A stretch of DNA of 64,000 nucleotides from an uncultured Acetatifactor sp. (GTDB taxonomy: Bacteria > Bacillota > Clostridia > Lachnospirales > Lachnospiraceae). The position numbers and the translations under genes were made by a program. Numbering within the stretch: the stretch's first letter is position 1; each line of letters begins with the position of its first letter. The stretch is taken from positions 1 to 64,000 of the forward strand of contig CANQUQ010000003.1 of the NCBI GenBank assembly GCA_947627115.1. Reading direction: 5' to 3'. The notes beneath the pieces are model-generated. The model did not search any database. It worked only from the letters and a program-made list of their open reading frames with translations, and was not told the DNA's origin. Positions 50,472-59,379 of the stretch are shown piece by piece.

Positions 50472-52085
50472 TTACTTTCCCCTGGCCATTCTGCGAGGAT
50501 ACCACTTTTGGAACCATACGGTAAATATCCCCATTGCCGCCGGCAGCACGGAATTGATCATTCCGATCCAGCCGCCTGCGGCAGTGCGCATAATAAGGTA
50601 TGTCCAGACAGGCGTGACCAGATAGAGGATCCCCCATGCGGCAGTCAGGATGCGGTTCGTCCTGATGAACATAGGATTCTGCAGGGCCTTTTCCCCTCCA
50701 TAACCGTTCATGGAGTATTCGGCGGAAAGAGGGATCTTGAGACAGGCGGATATGCTCCACATGACTCCATACGCCAAATACGACAACGGCATTACGATGA
50801 CCGCCGGCAGGCTGATGAGCAGCAGAACGGAGAACACGCTCACCAATGCACCGGAAATGACATCGTATATGGTCTTCCTTTTTTTGTAGAACAGCAGGGG
50901 CAATGAGCAGCAGACAAAAATGCTGATCACACTTCCCCAAAAAGCATGTATATTTGCGGCTATCCAAAATACGATCCACGGGATCAGAAGGCATCGCATA
51001 TCTGTTTTCTCATGCGGCGATGACCTTTCTTTTGGTGTATTCATGTCCTGCCGCCGCCCAAAATAGTCGTCCCATTTCAGCATCAGATCAAAATCGCCCT
51101 CCACAGAGTATTGATGCTGCATTAAAGCGGCGGAGCCCTCTATTTCTCCGGCAGCGATGGACTGCCATACATGAAAGGGCGTATGAATTACCGTTTCCGG
51201 TCTCCCGCTGAATTCCTCCAGGACACGGCTTTCCGTCCTTCCCAGAACAACGCGGTAACGCTTTCCGATATCTGTGTACTCTATATCAAAGATCACATCT
51301 GTTCCACGGTAGGCCGCCGGATCGTAAAGCGCAGCCATCTGCTTTGTAAAGGTCAGCGAAAAATCCTCCTTTTCCCCTGTTCGTGTGATTCCCCAGCTTG
51401 CGTCCGCCATTCGCTCGAAAACATCTCTCGGAAACAGCAATTCCTGCAGCTTTGCCGTTGTTTCCTCCTCTATTCCGCCGGATATGTATTCCCGCCCTGC
51501 CTGCCGGACAGCTGCGAGATATTCGTCTGTGCGGCCTGATAATTCCGGCACTCTGAAAAGCTCGCCTTCCCCGCAGAATAGAGCGGTATAGTTCCCCTTG
51601 CCGCATATCCTGTCAAATTGCGCTGTTACGCTGCCGTAATTTGACTTTGCCGTATAAAAACCGCAGGTCGATATTAAAACGGTCTTCTTTCCGCTCATAT
51701 CATATCTTGAAAGGTGGCCGCCGCCCTCCGCACCGGATAACATGAAGGGCAGTGTGAGGGGAAGCTGCCGGTCTATCACCGTTTTCAGCTTGCCGGGCAG
51801 ACTGAAATAATACAGCGGAAAGCTCCAGATCGTCAGATCGGCCCACAACAGCTTTTCAAGCACCGTCTGCATATCGTCGGAAATGCAGCATTTACCGGGA
51901 GTATCCTTCCAACAGGAAAAGCAGCCGCGGCAGGAGCCAATGTCCATCTGCGAAATATTGAGCCTTTCAATGTCGGGCGCGGAGGCCTCTGACGCACAGC
52001 AGATCCCCTCCAAAAAGGCTTCGGTAAGCTTAAGCGTGTTGCTGCGTTCGCCCTTTGGGCTTCCGTTGACTACAAGAATATTCAT
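50472..52085 (-). CDS. Flavodoxin-like reductase fused to SCP2-like and membrane domains
   Basis: 537 residues in three parts. Residues 1-~200 are an NADPH-dependent FMN reductase-like domain (VVNGSPKGERSNT, and a cysteine cluster near CRGCFSC and GKCCISDD as in iron-sulfur flavoproteins). Residues ~230-350 look like an SCP2-type lipid-binding domain (DVIFDIEYTDIGKRYRV, LMQHQYSVEGDFDLMLKWDD). Residues ~365-530 have four to five membrane segments. I do not know this exact combination. The stop of the PadR gene overlaps its ATG by four bases, so the PadR protein regulates it. Confidence 0.75.
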   Translation of the reverse strand: MNILVVNGSPKGERSNTLKLTEAFLEGICCASEASAPDIERLNISQMDIGSCRGCFSCWKDTPGKCCISDDMQTVLEKLLWADLTIWSFPLYYFSLPGKLKTVIDRQLPLTLPFMLSGAEGGGHLSRYDMSGKKTVLISTCGFYTAKSNYGSVTAQFDRICGKGNYTALFCGEGELFRVPELSGRTDEYLAAVRQAGREYISGGIEEETTAKLQELLFPRDVFERMADASWGITRTGEKEDFSLTFTKQMAALYDPAAYRGTDVIFDIEYTDIGKRYRVVLGRTESRVLEEFSGRPETVIHTPFHVWQSIAAGEIEGSAALMQHQYSVEGDFDLMLKWDDYFGRRQDMNTPKERSSPHEKTDMRCLLIPWIVFWIAANIHAFWGSVISIFVCCSLPLLFYKKRKTIYDVISGALVSVFSVLLLISLPAVIVMPLSYLAYGVMWSISACLKIPLSAEYSMNGYGGEKALQNPMFIRTNRILTAAWGILYLVTPVWTYLIMRTAAGGWIGMINSVLPAAMGIFTVWFQKWYPRRMARGK

Positions 52086-52633
52086 TTTCGTTCCTCCATG
52101 CTCTCCAAAAGGTCAATGCAGCTTTTCGTCCAGTCAAGATACATCTGCATATAACGCCTTCCGAAGTCCAGGGTCATCTGCCAAAAAAGCGCGCTCCTTT
52201 TATCCGGTATCATTTCCTGATACGAACTGACGGAATCCTTCGCCTTCTTCAGACCGTCCAAAGCAGCATGGTAATTTTTGCTGAGTTCCTTGAAAAAGTC
52301 TAAGCTCTCCGAATGGGGCAGCTCCCCCATAAAAAAGATCCGCATCAGGGTCGAGGACCGCATATCCATATCTATATCAGGCTCTGACAGCCATCGCAGC
52401 AATTCTCTCCTGCCCTCAGCCGTGATGGAACAGATATTTTTGTTCGGTCTTCCGTCCTGCTCAACAGTCCGCTTTTCGATCCATCCGTTCTTCTCTAATA
52501 CACCGATCTCACGGTAGATCTGGCTGGTCTGTGCCGTCCAGAAATAGTTCAGTGAATCCTGAAAGACCTGGCGGATCTCATATCCGCTCATATCTCCATA
52601 GTTTAATAATCCCAATATTCCGTGTTTCAGCAT
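52082..52633 (-). CDS. PadR-family transcriptional regulator
   Basis: 183 residues. The winged helix starts MLKHGILGLLNYGDMSGYEI, with SQIYREIGVLEKNGWIE and TAEGRRELLRWL, and a C-terminal four-helix dimer domain follows. PadR proteins repress operons for stress or detoxification functions until a ligand binds. It is the first gene of a two-gene operon with the flavodoxin-like fusion, and its promoter holds a large palindrome that should be its own operator. Confidence 0.92.
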   Translation of the reverse strand: MLKHGILGLLNYGDMSGYEIRQVFQDSLNYFWTAQTSQIYREIGVLEKNGWIEKRTVEQDGRPNKNICSITAEGRRELLRWLSEPDIDMDMRSSTLMRIFFMGELPHSESLDFFKELSKNYHAALDGLKKAKDSVSSYQEMIPDKRSALFWQMTLDFGRRYMQMYLDWTKSCIDLLESMEERK

Positions 52634-52658
52634 AGCAGGCTCTTCTCCTTAGCAAAAT

Positions 52659-52711
52659 ATATTCAACAAGTGGAATATAGCTATTATATTCTACTTGTTG
52701 AATATTGTCAA
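52659..52711 (-). promoter_or_regulatory. padR promoter with a 21-bp-arm palindromic operator
   Basis: TTGACA and TATAAT (52706-52711, 52683-52688) are 17 bases apart, a perfect consensus promoter. Arms 52659-52679 and 52685-52705 (ATATTCAACAAGT...) match in 20 of 21 positions around five bases, covering the -10 and spacer. PadR binding would block RNA polymerase fully. Confidence 0.88.
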
Positions 52712-52738
52712 GGGCATGACCTTGGGGCATTCGGGCGC

Positions 52739-52771
52739 AAAAGGGGCGCAGCCCGCAGGCTGCGCCCCTTT
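52739..52771. terminator. Terminator after the GH3 gene
   Basis: A perfect 14-bp stem AAAGGGGCGCAGCC/GGCTGCGCCCCTTT with loop CGCA; on the minus strand it ends in TTTT. It separates the GH3 gene from the padR promoter. Confidence 0.85.
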
Positions 52772-52792
52772 CCAAAAATCTTATGCAGTATT

Positions 52793-54121
52793 CTACTCCT
52801 CCACCCGGTCCGCATATTTGATCCGGTATATCCTCAGCAGGGAATCGTTGATGCGCTCCTCGGATATCACGCCGTCCCGCACGGCCTGGAGCACGCCGTA
52901 GTACGCCGTCCTGAAATCCTCCGGCATCAGCAGCATGTCACAGCCTGCCTTCAGCGCCTGTATCGCGGCCTCGTCCGCCGTATAGTAGTCCGTGATGGCG
53001 CTCATATTCAGCGCGTCTGTGATGATGACGCCGTCATAGCCCAGCTCCTCCCGCAGGATATCCGTAACGATGCGGTCGGAAAGGGAGGAGGGAGTGCGGT
53101 CTCCGTCCTCGGTCAGCGCAGGCGCGACCATATGCCCCACCATGATCATATCGGCGCCGGATTCGATCCCCGCCCGGAATACGGCGAATTCCTCGCTCCG
53201 AAACTCTTCCGCCGTTCTCTCACTGACAGCAGGCCCTGTGTGGGCGTCCTGAGCGGTAGCGCCGTTTCCCGGAAAATGCTTCAGACAAGAGGCGACGTTC
53301 TGCTCCTGGAGCCCCCGCATCATGGAGGTGACATACGGTGCGACCAGCTCTGCGTCCGATCCGTAGGCACGTCCCTCCATCACACTGTTATCCACGCTGG
53401 CCAGGTCCGCCACCGGTGCAAAATCTAAGTTAAATCCCAGGCTGCTCAGCGAAGTCCCTATGGTGACGCCCGCCTCGTAGGCGTTGTTGCTGAGCCCGGT
53501 CTGTCCGATCTTCTGTGCGCTGTCCACCTTCTCGCCGATGCCCGCCTCAGCCACGCGGGAAACGCTTCCGCCCTCCTCGTCGACTGCCAGGAACAGGGGA
53601 TACTTTGCATAGGAGGCCGTGTTCCGCAGCATCTCCTTGACCTGTTCCTCGGACTCTATATTCTTGTCAAAATAGATCAGACCGCCCACCGCGTACTGGG
53701 AAAGCGCATCCTTGGTGCCGTCTCCCGCCTGAACTGCGGTAGCCACCCCTGTAAGATCCTCCGGTGTCACGATAAAGAGTCCCGCCACCTTGTCCTCCAG
53801 AGGCATTACCTCAATGCCCGCCATGGCAATATCGTCCAGCTTTTGCTCCGGTGTCATTTCCACCGGCGGTTCCGGTGTGGGAGTAGGGACCTCGATGTCC
53901 TCCTCTTCCGCCAGGATCTCCTCTATCTTTTCCTGACTGCTCTCCTGGGCTTCCTGCTGCCGTTCAGACTCGGAAGTGAACTGACGGACCGCGATCACGA
54001 TGCCGCCCGCCAAAGCAAGGATCAGCACGATCACCGCCAAATAAGCCATCACCTGATTCCGTACCCGTCTCTTCCTTCTGGCGATCCGCTTTTCTTCCTT
54101 TCGCTGCTGCTTATCATCCAT
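52793..54121 (-). CDS. Glycoside hydrolase family 3 beta-N-acetylhexosaminidase
   Basis: 442 residues. A cytosolic basic start, one membrane segment (about residues 25-45) and a Glu/Pro linker precede the GH3 barrel. The motifs are KHFPGNGATAQDAHTG with the catalytic His-Asp pair of NagZ-type enzymes, FLAVDEEGG, and the nucleophile aspartate in GVIITDALNM. It should remove N-acetylglucosamine from peptidoglycan fragments outside the cell. The long leader upstream is unusual. Confidence 0.92.
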   Translation of the reverse strand: MDDKQQRKEEKRIARRKRRVRNQVMAYLAVIVLILALAGGIVIAVRQFTSESERQQEAQESSQEKIEEILAEEEDIEVPTPTPEPPVEMTPEQKLDDIAMAGIEVMPLEDKVAGLFIVTPEDLTGVATAVQAGDGTKDALSQYAVGGLIYFDKNIESEEQVKEMLRNTASYAKYPLFLAVDEEGGSVSRVAEAGIGEKVDSAQKIGQTGLSNNAYEAGVTIGTSLSSLGFNLDFAPVADLASVDNSVMEGRAYGSDAELVAPYVTSMMRGLQEQNVASCLKHFPGNGATAQDAHTGPAVSERTAEEFRSEEFAVFRAGIESGADMIMVGHMVAPALTEDGDRTPSSLSDRIVTDILREELGYDGVIITDALNMSAITDYYTADEAAIQALKAGCDMLLMPEDFRTAYYGVLQAVRDGVISEERINDSLLRIYRIKYADRVEE

Positions 54122-54576
54122 AAAAAATATCCATACCTTTCCTGTCCGCTGACATCTGCATCCTTATCCATAATAACCCATATCTCGCTTTTTTTCCACA
54201 GGAAATCTTTTCTTTTGCAAAAAAGTTACGGCGGCGCCATCGTCCGGAAGCTCTGCGTCGTGACCGGCCGCACGGGCATCGGCACAACGTTTGAGAGCGT
54301 ATCGACTTTTCAATCAATACGCTCTCTCAGACTTCACTATCCAATGGCCCATCCTCTCTTTCCATTCGATTTTCCCTATTCAGTTGTTTCTTCCACTTCA
54401 TCTTTTGTGCTTTTCCACTTTTTCTTTTGTACTAAGGTACTATAACGTTCTGAACCATGATTCTTCATCTTCAGTAATTCGTTATTTTCTCTTCTGTGAA
54501 TCTGCACCTTCTCTTTAGAGATCAACTCTTTTGTACACTGTGGAAGTATCTGTGCTCTGTTTCTGTTGTTAGGTTC
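54122..54576 (-). other. 450-nt leader or small RNA ahead of the GH3 gene
   Basis: A perfect promoter at 54577-54605 starts a transcript ~450 bases before the GH3 start. It includes a 10-bp hairpin GAGAGCGTAT/ATACGCTCTC (54293-54326) and a GC-rich part (54215-54290) followed by TTTTTT on the minus strand. A 30-codon ORF (MKNHGSERYS...) is present without a good ribosome site. It matches no riboswitch I know. Confidence 0.45.
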
Positions 54577-54605
54577 ATTATAGAACAGGCTTTGACATTT
54601 GTCAA
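54577..54605 (-). promoter_or_regulatory. Consensus promoter with TTGACA/TGTCAA repeat
   Basis: TTGACA, 17 bases, TATAAT on the minus strand. The -35 box is half of TTGACAAATGTCAA, an inverted repeat that may bind a regulator. Confidence 0.8.
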
Positions 54606-54711
54606 CACATTTTTTAAAATTTTTTAAAATTTTTCCATAATTTTATTCCGCGTCCTGTTTTTTCCATCTATTCTGCATTTTTCGACAAAAATCGGCAATT
54701 GTCAGCAAAAT

Positions 54712-54760
54712 AAAGGACTGCTCCGGCGGCGGATCCTCCGCCGCCCTGCGGCAGCCCTTT
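54712..54760 (-). terminator. Terminator of the threonine-pathway cluster
   Basis: An outer AAAGGGCTGC/GCAGTCCTTT stem and an inner 9-bp perfect GGCGGCGGA/TCCGCCGCC hairpin are followed by ATTTT on the minus strand, five bases after the lysC stop. Confidence 0.8.
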
Positions 54761-54764
54761 GCGG

Positions 54765-56087
54765 TCAGATGGCAGTCAGCACAAAAATATCATAGATGGC
54801 CCGGATAGCGTTCTCAAAATCGGCGTTTTCCACACCGATAATGATATTCAGCTCTGAAGACCCCTGATCGATCATCTTTACGTTCACGTTACTGTGCGCC
54901 AGAGCCGAGAATATTCTTCCGGCGGTCCCGCGGGTGGATTTCATGCCGCGCCCCACGACGGCTATCAGCGCCAGATCCGACTCGATCTCAATGGTATCCG
55001 GCCTTACCATTCTGTGGATGCCCGCCACCACCTTCTGCTCCTTGTCCATAAATTCGTCCTGATGGACAAATACGGTAAGCGTATCGATACCGGAGGGCAT
55101 ATGCTCGAAGGAGATGCCCTGCTCCTCAAAGGCGCTCAGCACCTTTCTGCCAAAGCCGATCTCCGAATTCATCATGTCCTTTTCCACACTGACGGAACAG
55201 AAGCCTTTCTTTCCTGCAATGCCGGTGATCACATACTTGGATTTCTGGCAGGTGCTGCCGACGATCCATGTCCCCTCGTCCTCCGGCGCATTGGTGTTCC
55301 GGATGTTGATGGGGATGCCCTCCTGCCGCACCGGGAAGATAGCGTCCTCATGCAGCACCGTTGCTCCCATGTAGGACAACTCCCTCAGCTCTCTGTAGGT
55401 GATCACCTCGATCCCCTTAGGATTTTTAATGATTCTGGGGTCGGCGATCAGAAAGCCCGATACGTCCGTCCAGTTCTCATATACGTCCACTCCCGCAGCC
55501 TGCGCCACGATGGAGCCCGTAATATCGGAGCCGCCTCTGGAAAAGGTCTTGACCCTTCCGTCAGGCAGGGAGCCGTAGAAACCGGGGATCACCGCGTTCT
55601 TACAGCTCTTCAGCCTTTCCGCCAGCACCTTGCGGGTGCGTTCGGCATCCCATGTCCCGTCCTGGTCGGCGAAAAAAATGACCTCCGCCGCATCAATGAA
55701 TTCATATTTCAGATAGCTGGCCAAAATAATGCCGTTCAGATACTCTCCTCTGGAGGCCGCATAGTCGCGTCCTGCTTTTTTCCGGAAATTCTTTTCTATC
55801 GCTGCGAACTCCTGCTCCAGACTTAAGGTCATTCCCAGACCGTCCAGGATTTCCTGATATCTTGCGCGGATCTTCTCAAGGGACTCCTTGAAATCTCCGC
55901 CCTCCTCCGCTATGCCGTAGCATTCGTACAGCATATCCGTCACCTTGGTGTCTCCCCGAAAGCGTTTGCCCGGCGCGGAAGGCACCACGTACCTCCTGCT
56001 CTTGTCCGCCCGGATAATATCTGCGACCTTCCTGAACTGCTCCGCATTTGCCAGAGAACTTCCACCGAATTTTACTACCTTAGACAT
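54765..56087 (-). CDS. lysC: Aspartate kinase
   Basis: 440 residues. VVKFGGSSLANAEQF at the N-terminus, SRGGSDITGSIVA and NWTDVSGFLIADP in the kinase domain, then two C-terminal ACT domains ending near VNVKMIDQGSSELNIIIGV. It phosphorylates aspartate, the first step to lysine, threonine and methionine. It is the last gene of the cluster ACT-hom-PGM-lysC, with AGGAG upstream. Clustering with hom and the PGM-like gene suggests this copy is for threonine. Confidence 0.95.
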   Translation of the reverse strand: MSKVVKFGGSSLANAEQFRKVADIIRADKSRRYVVPSAPGKRFRGDTKVTDMLYECYGIAEEGGDFKESLEKIRARYQEILDGLGMTLSLEQEFAAIEKNFRKKAGRDYAASRGEYLNGIILASYLKYEFIDAAEVIFFADQDGTWDAERTRKVLAERLKSCKNAVIPGFYGSLPDGRVKTFSRGGSDITGSIVAQAAGVDVYENWTDVSGFLIADPRIIKNPKGIEVITYRELRELSYMGATVLHEDAIFPVRQEGIPINIRNTNAPEDEGTWIVGSTCQKSKYVITGIAGKKGFCSVSVEKDMMNSEIGFGRKVLSAFEEQGISFEHMPSGIDTLTVFVHQDEFMDKEQKVVAGIHRMVRPDTIEIESDLALIAVVGRGMKSTRGTAGRIFSALAHSNVNVKMIDQGSSELNIIIGVENADFENAIRAIYDIFVLTAI

Positions 56088-56151
56088 TTTTCCCTTCGCT
56101 CCTCATGGTTCCAGTGATAATTCACTCCTTATAGTATGCCTCCGTTGCCGC

Positions 56152-57357
56152 TTATTGCAGCTCAAGGAACTTATCCATCAGCTCGTGGCCCTTCGCCACA
56201 AAGTTGCCCGTCATCCTTCCCTCCGCCTCATTGTAGTTCCACTCATGGGACTGGGGCGCCGTGCTGTCATACAGAAGATACGGCACGTTGTCGGAGGTAT
56301 GCGTGCGGACACGGATGGGAGTGGGATGGTCCGGCAGGACCAGCAGTCGGAAATCCTCTCCCGAAGCCTGCAGCTTCGCCACGGCGGGTCCGATCACCTC
56401 CGCGTCAAGATACTGGATAGCCTGCACCTTTTTCTCTATGCTTCCCTGATGTCCCATCTCGTCGGGAGCCTCCACATGTATGTAGGCAAAATCATAGCCG
56501 TCCTGCGTCAGCGCCTTTACGGCGGCCTCCACCTTGCCGGCATAGTTGGTGTGGAGTCCGCCGTTGGCGCCCTCCACCAGTGCCACGCCCATTCCGGCCC
56601 CCACGGCAATGCCCTTCAGCAGATCCACCGCGGACACCATCATGCCCTTCTTGCCCGTCTTTTCCCGGAAGGACGAGAGCCTGGGCTTGGTGCCTGCCCC
56701 CCAGAACCAGCAGCAGTTGGCGGGATTTAATCCCTTTTTCTTTCTCTCGATATTGATCGGATGATCTGCAAGAATGTCATAGCTTTTCCGCATCATTTCC
56801 CGCAGGGCCCTGTCCTTCGGCAGATACTGCCCGATGACACGCCCCAGCACATCGTGAGGCGGGGTCAGCTCCACCACGCTGCCGCCGCTCCAGATCAGGC
56901 AGTGACGGTAGCTGGTCCCCACATAGAACCGATAGGTATCGTCCGCCAGCCGGTCTGCCACCGCCTTCAGGAGCACGGCGCAGTCCTCTGTGGAGATCTC
57001 GGAAGAGCTGTGGTCGATGATGGTCCTCTCCTCAAAGGGAACGTCGTCCTCCGAGAGCGTCACGATATTGCAGCGGATCGCAATGTCCGTATCCTTCATG
57101 GGCACGCCGATGCTCAGCGCCTCCAGGGGCGATCTCCCGGAATAGTACTTTGCGGGATCGTAGCCCAGGACAGACAGATTGGCCGTATCAGAGCCCGGCT
57201 TCATACCGTCGGGGATGGTGTGCACCATTCCCATCTCGCTCAGCTTGCTCAGCCGGTCCAGATTTGGAGTGGCGGCGTACTCAAGGGGAGTCTTCCCCCC
57301 TAACTCCTCCAGGGGCTCATCCGCCATGCCGTCCCCCAGTATCACAAGATATTTCAT
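56152..57357 (-). CDS. ApgM-type phosphoglycerate mutase family protein, proposed homoserine kinase
   Basis: 401 residues. KYLVILGDGMADEP with the metal aspartate, the phosphoserine region GSDTANLSVLGYDP, YSGRSPLEALSIG and LPDHPTPIRVRTHTSD mark the cofactor-independent mutase of archaeal type. The subgroup next to homoserine dehydrogenase genes has been proposed (TIGR02535) to be an alternative homoserine kinase. Here it lies between hom and lysC, and no GHMK-type ThrB is in the window. Both functions are possible; context favours the kinase role. Confidence 0.85.
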   Translation of the reverse strand: MKYLVILGDGMADEPLEELGGKTPLEYAATPNLDRLSKLSEMGMVHTIPDGMKPGSDTANLSVLGYDPAKYYSGRSPLEALSIGVPMKDTDIAIRCNIVTLSEDDVPFEERTIIDHSSSEISTEDCAVLLKAVADRLADDTYRFYVGTSYRHCLIWSGGSVVELTPPHDVLGRVIGQYLPKDRALREMMRKSYDILADHPINIERKKKGLNPANCCWFWGAGTKPRLSSFREKTGKKGMMVSAVDLLKGIAVGAGMGVALVEGANGGLHTNYAGKVEAAVKALTQDGYDFAYIHVEAPDEMGHQGSIEKKVQAIQYLDAEVIGPAVAKLQASGEDFRLLVLPDHPTPIRVRTHTSDNVPYLLYDSTAPQSHEWNYNEAEGRMTGNFVAKGHELMDKFLELQ

Positions 57358-57497
57358 AGCTTCCTCTCATTCCGGCGCGTTCCTGACGCCGCGCCCTTCC
57401 ATACTTATATTCCCTGCGCGCTTCGGCATGCACACCGGTCAAAGGCTACCCTTTGACGGCGGACCGCCCTGGCATTGAAAGCCTGCTTTCAAGCTTT

Positions 57498-58715
57498 TCA
57501 GGCCTCCAGGCGAAGTCTGCAGCCTACCGCGCTGTCTCCCAGCCGCCCGTAGCAGTCGGCAAATTCCTTCTCCGTCATGACCGGAGTGATATATCCGCAT
57601 TCCCGGACGTCTCCCGGAAGCCTTATCTCCTCCAGGCCGTCTCCGAACAGCGCTTTCACCGTATTTTCGCTTCCCTCCTTCACACGGAAGAAGAAACGGT
57701 GCTCCACCCGGTCAATGCTTATAAGATCCGCATCGCAGGCATCCCAAAAGCACATGATGACCTTCCCCATGTGCCGGACACAGTCGATCACATCCGATAC
57801 CACTGCGCTGGCGGTAGGCAGCTTTCCTGCGCCCCGGCCGTAATACATGGAATCCCCAAGCATGTTGCCGTGCACCAGCACCGCATTGAACACGCCGTTC
57901 ACCATATGGAGCGGATGCTCCGCGTCGATCAGGAAGGGAGACACCATGGCAAGAGTGCCGTCCTTCGTCTCTCTGCTGACCGCCAGCAGCTTTATGGACA
58001 TTCCCATCTGTCGGGCATATTCAAAGTCACGGGGCTCCACTCCGGTAATGCCCTCCGTGTAAATTTTTCTGTAATCCACGTTCTTTCCCGTCATCAGCGA
58101 TGAGAGAATGGCGATCTTCCTGCAGGCGTCATAGCCCTCCACATCCGCCTCAGGATTCCGCTCGGCATACCCCTTCTCCTGAGCCGCCTTCAGGACATTT
58201 TCGTAATCCGCCCCCTCGTATTCCATCTTGGACAGAATGTAATTTGTCGTACCGTTCAGAATGCCCGTAATGGATTCTATGCGCTCTGCGGTCAGGCAGT
58301 AGTTCAGCGGCCTGATAATGGGGATTCCCCCGCCTACGCTTGCCTCAAAAAGATAATTACAGTCGTGCTCCCTCGCCAGCTCCAGAAGCTCCGGCCCGTG
58401 GGTCGCTACCAGCTCCTTGTTGGAGGTGCACACGCTCTTCCCGGCGCAGAGGGCCTGTCTGGTGAACTCATACGCCGCACCTACGCCGCCCATGGTCTCG
58501 CAGACAATACTGACCTCGTCATCCTCCAGGATCCGGCCGAAATCATGCACCAGCCTGTCCTCGTAGGGATCGCCCGGAAAATCTCTCAGATCCAGTATAT
58601 ATTTGACCTCCAGATCCTCGCCGGCCTTCTTATTCACCGTTTCTCTGTTCCTTTCGATTACCTCCACCACACCGCTCCCCACGGTGCCGTAGCCCAACAC
58701 TGCTATCTTTATCAT
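57498..58715 (-). CDS. hom: Homoserine dehydrogenase
   Basis: 405 residues. The NAD(P) site is AVLGYGTVGSGVVEV; the catalytic part has ASVGGGIPIIRPL, GILNGTTNYILSKM and DVEGYDACRKIAILS; a C-terminal ACT domain follows. It reduces aspartate semialdehyde to homoserine. The 140 bases between it and the PGM-like gene contain two small hairpins (GTCAAAGG/CCTTTGAC at 57438-57457 and one near 57480) but no clear terminator. Confidence 0.95.
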   Translation of the reverse strand: MIKIAVLGYGTVGSGVVEVIERNRETVNKKAGEDLEVKYILDLRDFPGDPYEDRLVHDFGRILEDDEVSIVCETMGGVGAAYEFTRQALCAGKSVCTSNKELVATHGPELLELAREHDCNYLFEASVGGGIPIIRPLNYCLTAERIESITGILNGTTNYILSKMEYEGADYENVLKAAQEKGYAERNPEADVEGYDACRKIAILSSLMTGKNVDYRKIYTEGITGVEPRDFEYARQMGMSIKLLAVSRETKDGTLAMVSPFLIDAEHPLHMVNGVFNAVLVHGNMLGDSMYYGRGAGKLPTASAVVSDVIDCVRHMGKVIMCFWDACDADLISIDRVEHRFFFRVKEGSENTVKALFGDGLEEIRLPGDVRECGYITPVMTEKEFADCYGRLGDSAVGCRLRLEA

Positions 58716-58762
58716 GCTCTCCTCTTTCCGCCCTGAGGGCTCTTTCTGCTCTCCGCTGCACT

Positions 58763-59206
58763 TTATTCCTTTGCCAGTATTTTCACATGATGGACGCCCT
58801 TCTGATTCTCCATCCTGTCGATCATGCCCGCAATGTCTCCCGTGGTCTGCAGCACCTGCACGCTCAGGCTCAGGGATGCCACCCCGTTGATGGGAATACT
58901 TTGATGTATGGTCAGAATATTGGCCCGGTACTCGGCAACGATCTTCAGCACATCCGATAATATCCCCGGCTCATCGTCCATCTGAAATGTCATGGTGAGA
59001 GTGGTGCCCTGAGTATTGTCATGAAACTGAAAGATGTCCTCCCGATACTTATAAAAAGAACTGCGGCTGATGCCGACAGCATCAACCGCCTCCTGAATAG
59101 TCAGAGCCTTTTCCGATTCCAGAAGCCTCTTTGCTTCGACGACCTTCAGCAGCACTTCCGGCACGGCCTTCTGCCTCACCACGAAATACTTCGCTGTCTC
59201 TCTCAT
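58763..59206 (-). CDS. ACT-domain protein (UPF0735/PheB-like)
   Basis: 147 residues from the ATG at 59206, with AGGAGAG nine bases upstream. An N-terminal helix-turn-helix-like part (LTIQEAVDAVGISRSSFYKY) precedes an ACT domain (TLTMTFQMDDEPGILSDVL). Such proteins often lie before hom or chorismate genes and are thought to sense amino acids. It begins the four-gene threonine cluster and is a candidate regulator of it. Confidence 0.88.
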   Translation of the reverse strand: MRETAKYFVVRQKAVPEVLLKVVEAKRLLESEKALTIQEAVDAVGISRSSFYKYREDIFQFHDNTQGTTLTMTFQMDDEPGILSDVLKIVAEYRANILTIHQSIPINGVASLSLSVQVLQTTGDIAGMIDRMENQKGVHHVKILAKE

Positions 59207-59225
59207 GTTCGATCTCTCCTCGGCA

Positions 59226-59292
59226 GCGTTATTGTATAAATAACGCATACAATTTCCCAAACGTATTTATACCGCGGACACTTGTCTGTCAA
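59226..59292 (-). promoter_or_regulatory. Promoter and leader hairpin of the threonine cluster
   Basis: TTGACA at 59287-59292 with TAAATA 17 bases away (or TATAAA at 15). A perfect 8-bp hairpin GCGTTATT/AATAACGC (59226-59246) follows in the leader, ten bases before the ribosome site of the ACT gene. Confidence 0.55.
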
Positions 59293-59379
59293 CGAGGGAT
59301 ATTCTAACACATGCAGCAAAAAAGCACAAGAGTTTTTTCAATTATTTTCATTGGGAGCCGGCCCGCCCGGACCTTTCCG

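Noticed and set aside
54122..54576. T-box or lysine riboswitch
   Set aside because: No T-box sequence or specifier stem and no lysine-riboswitch core was found; the region precedes a hydrolase, not an amino-acid gene.
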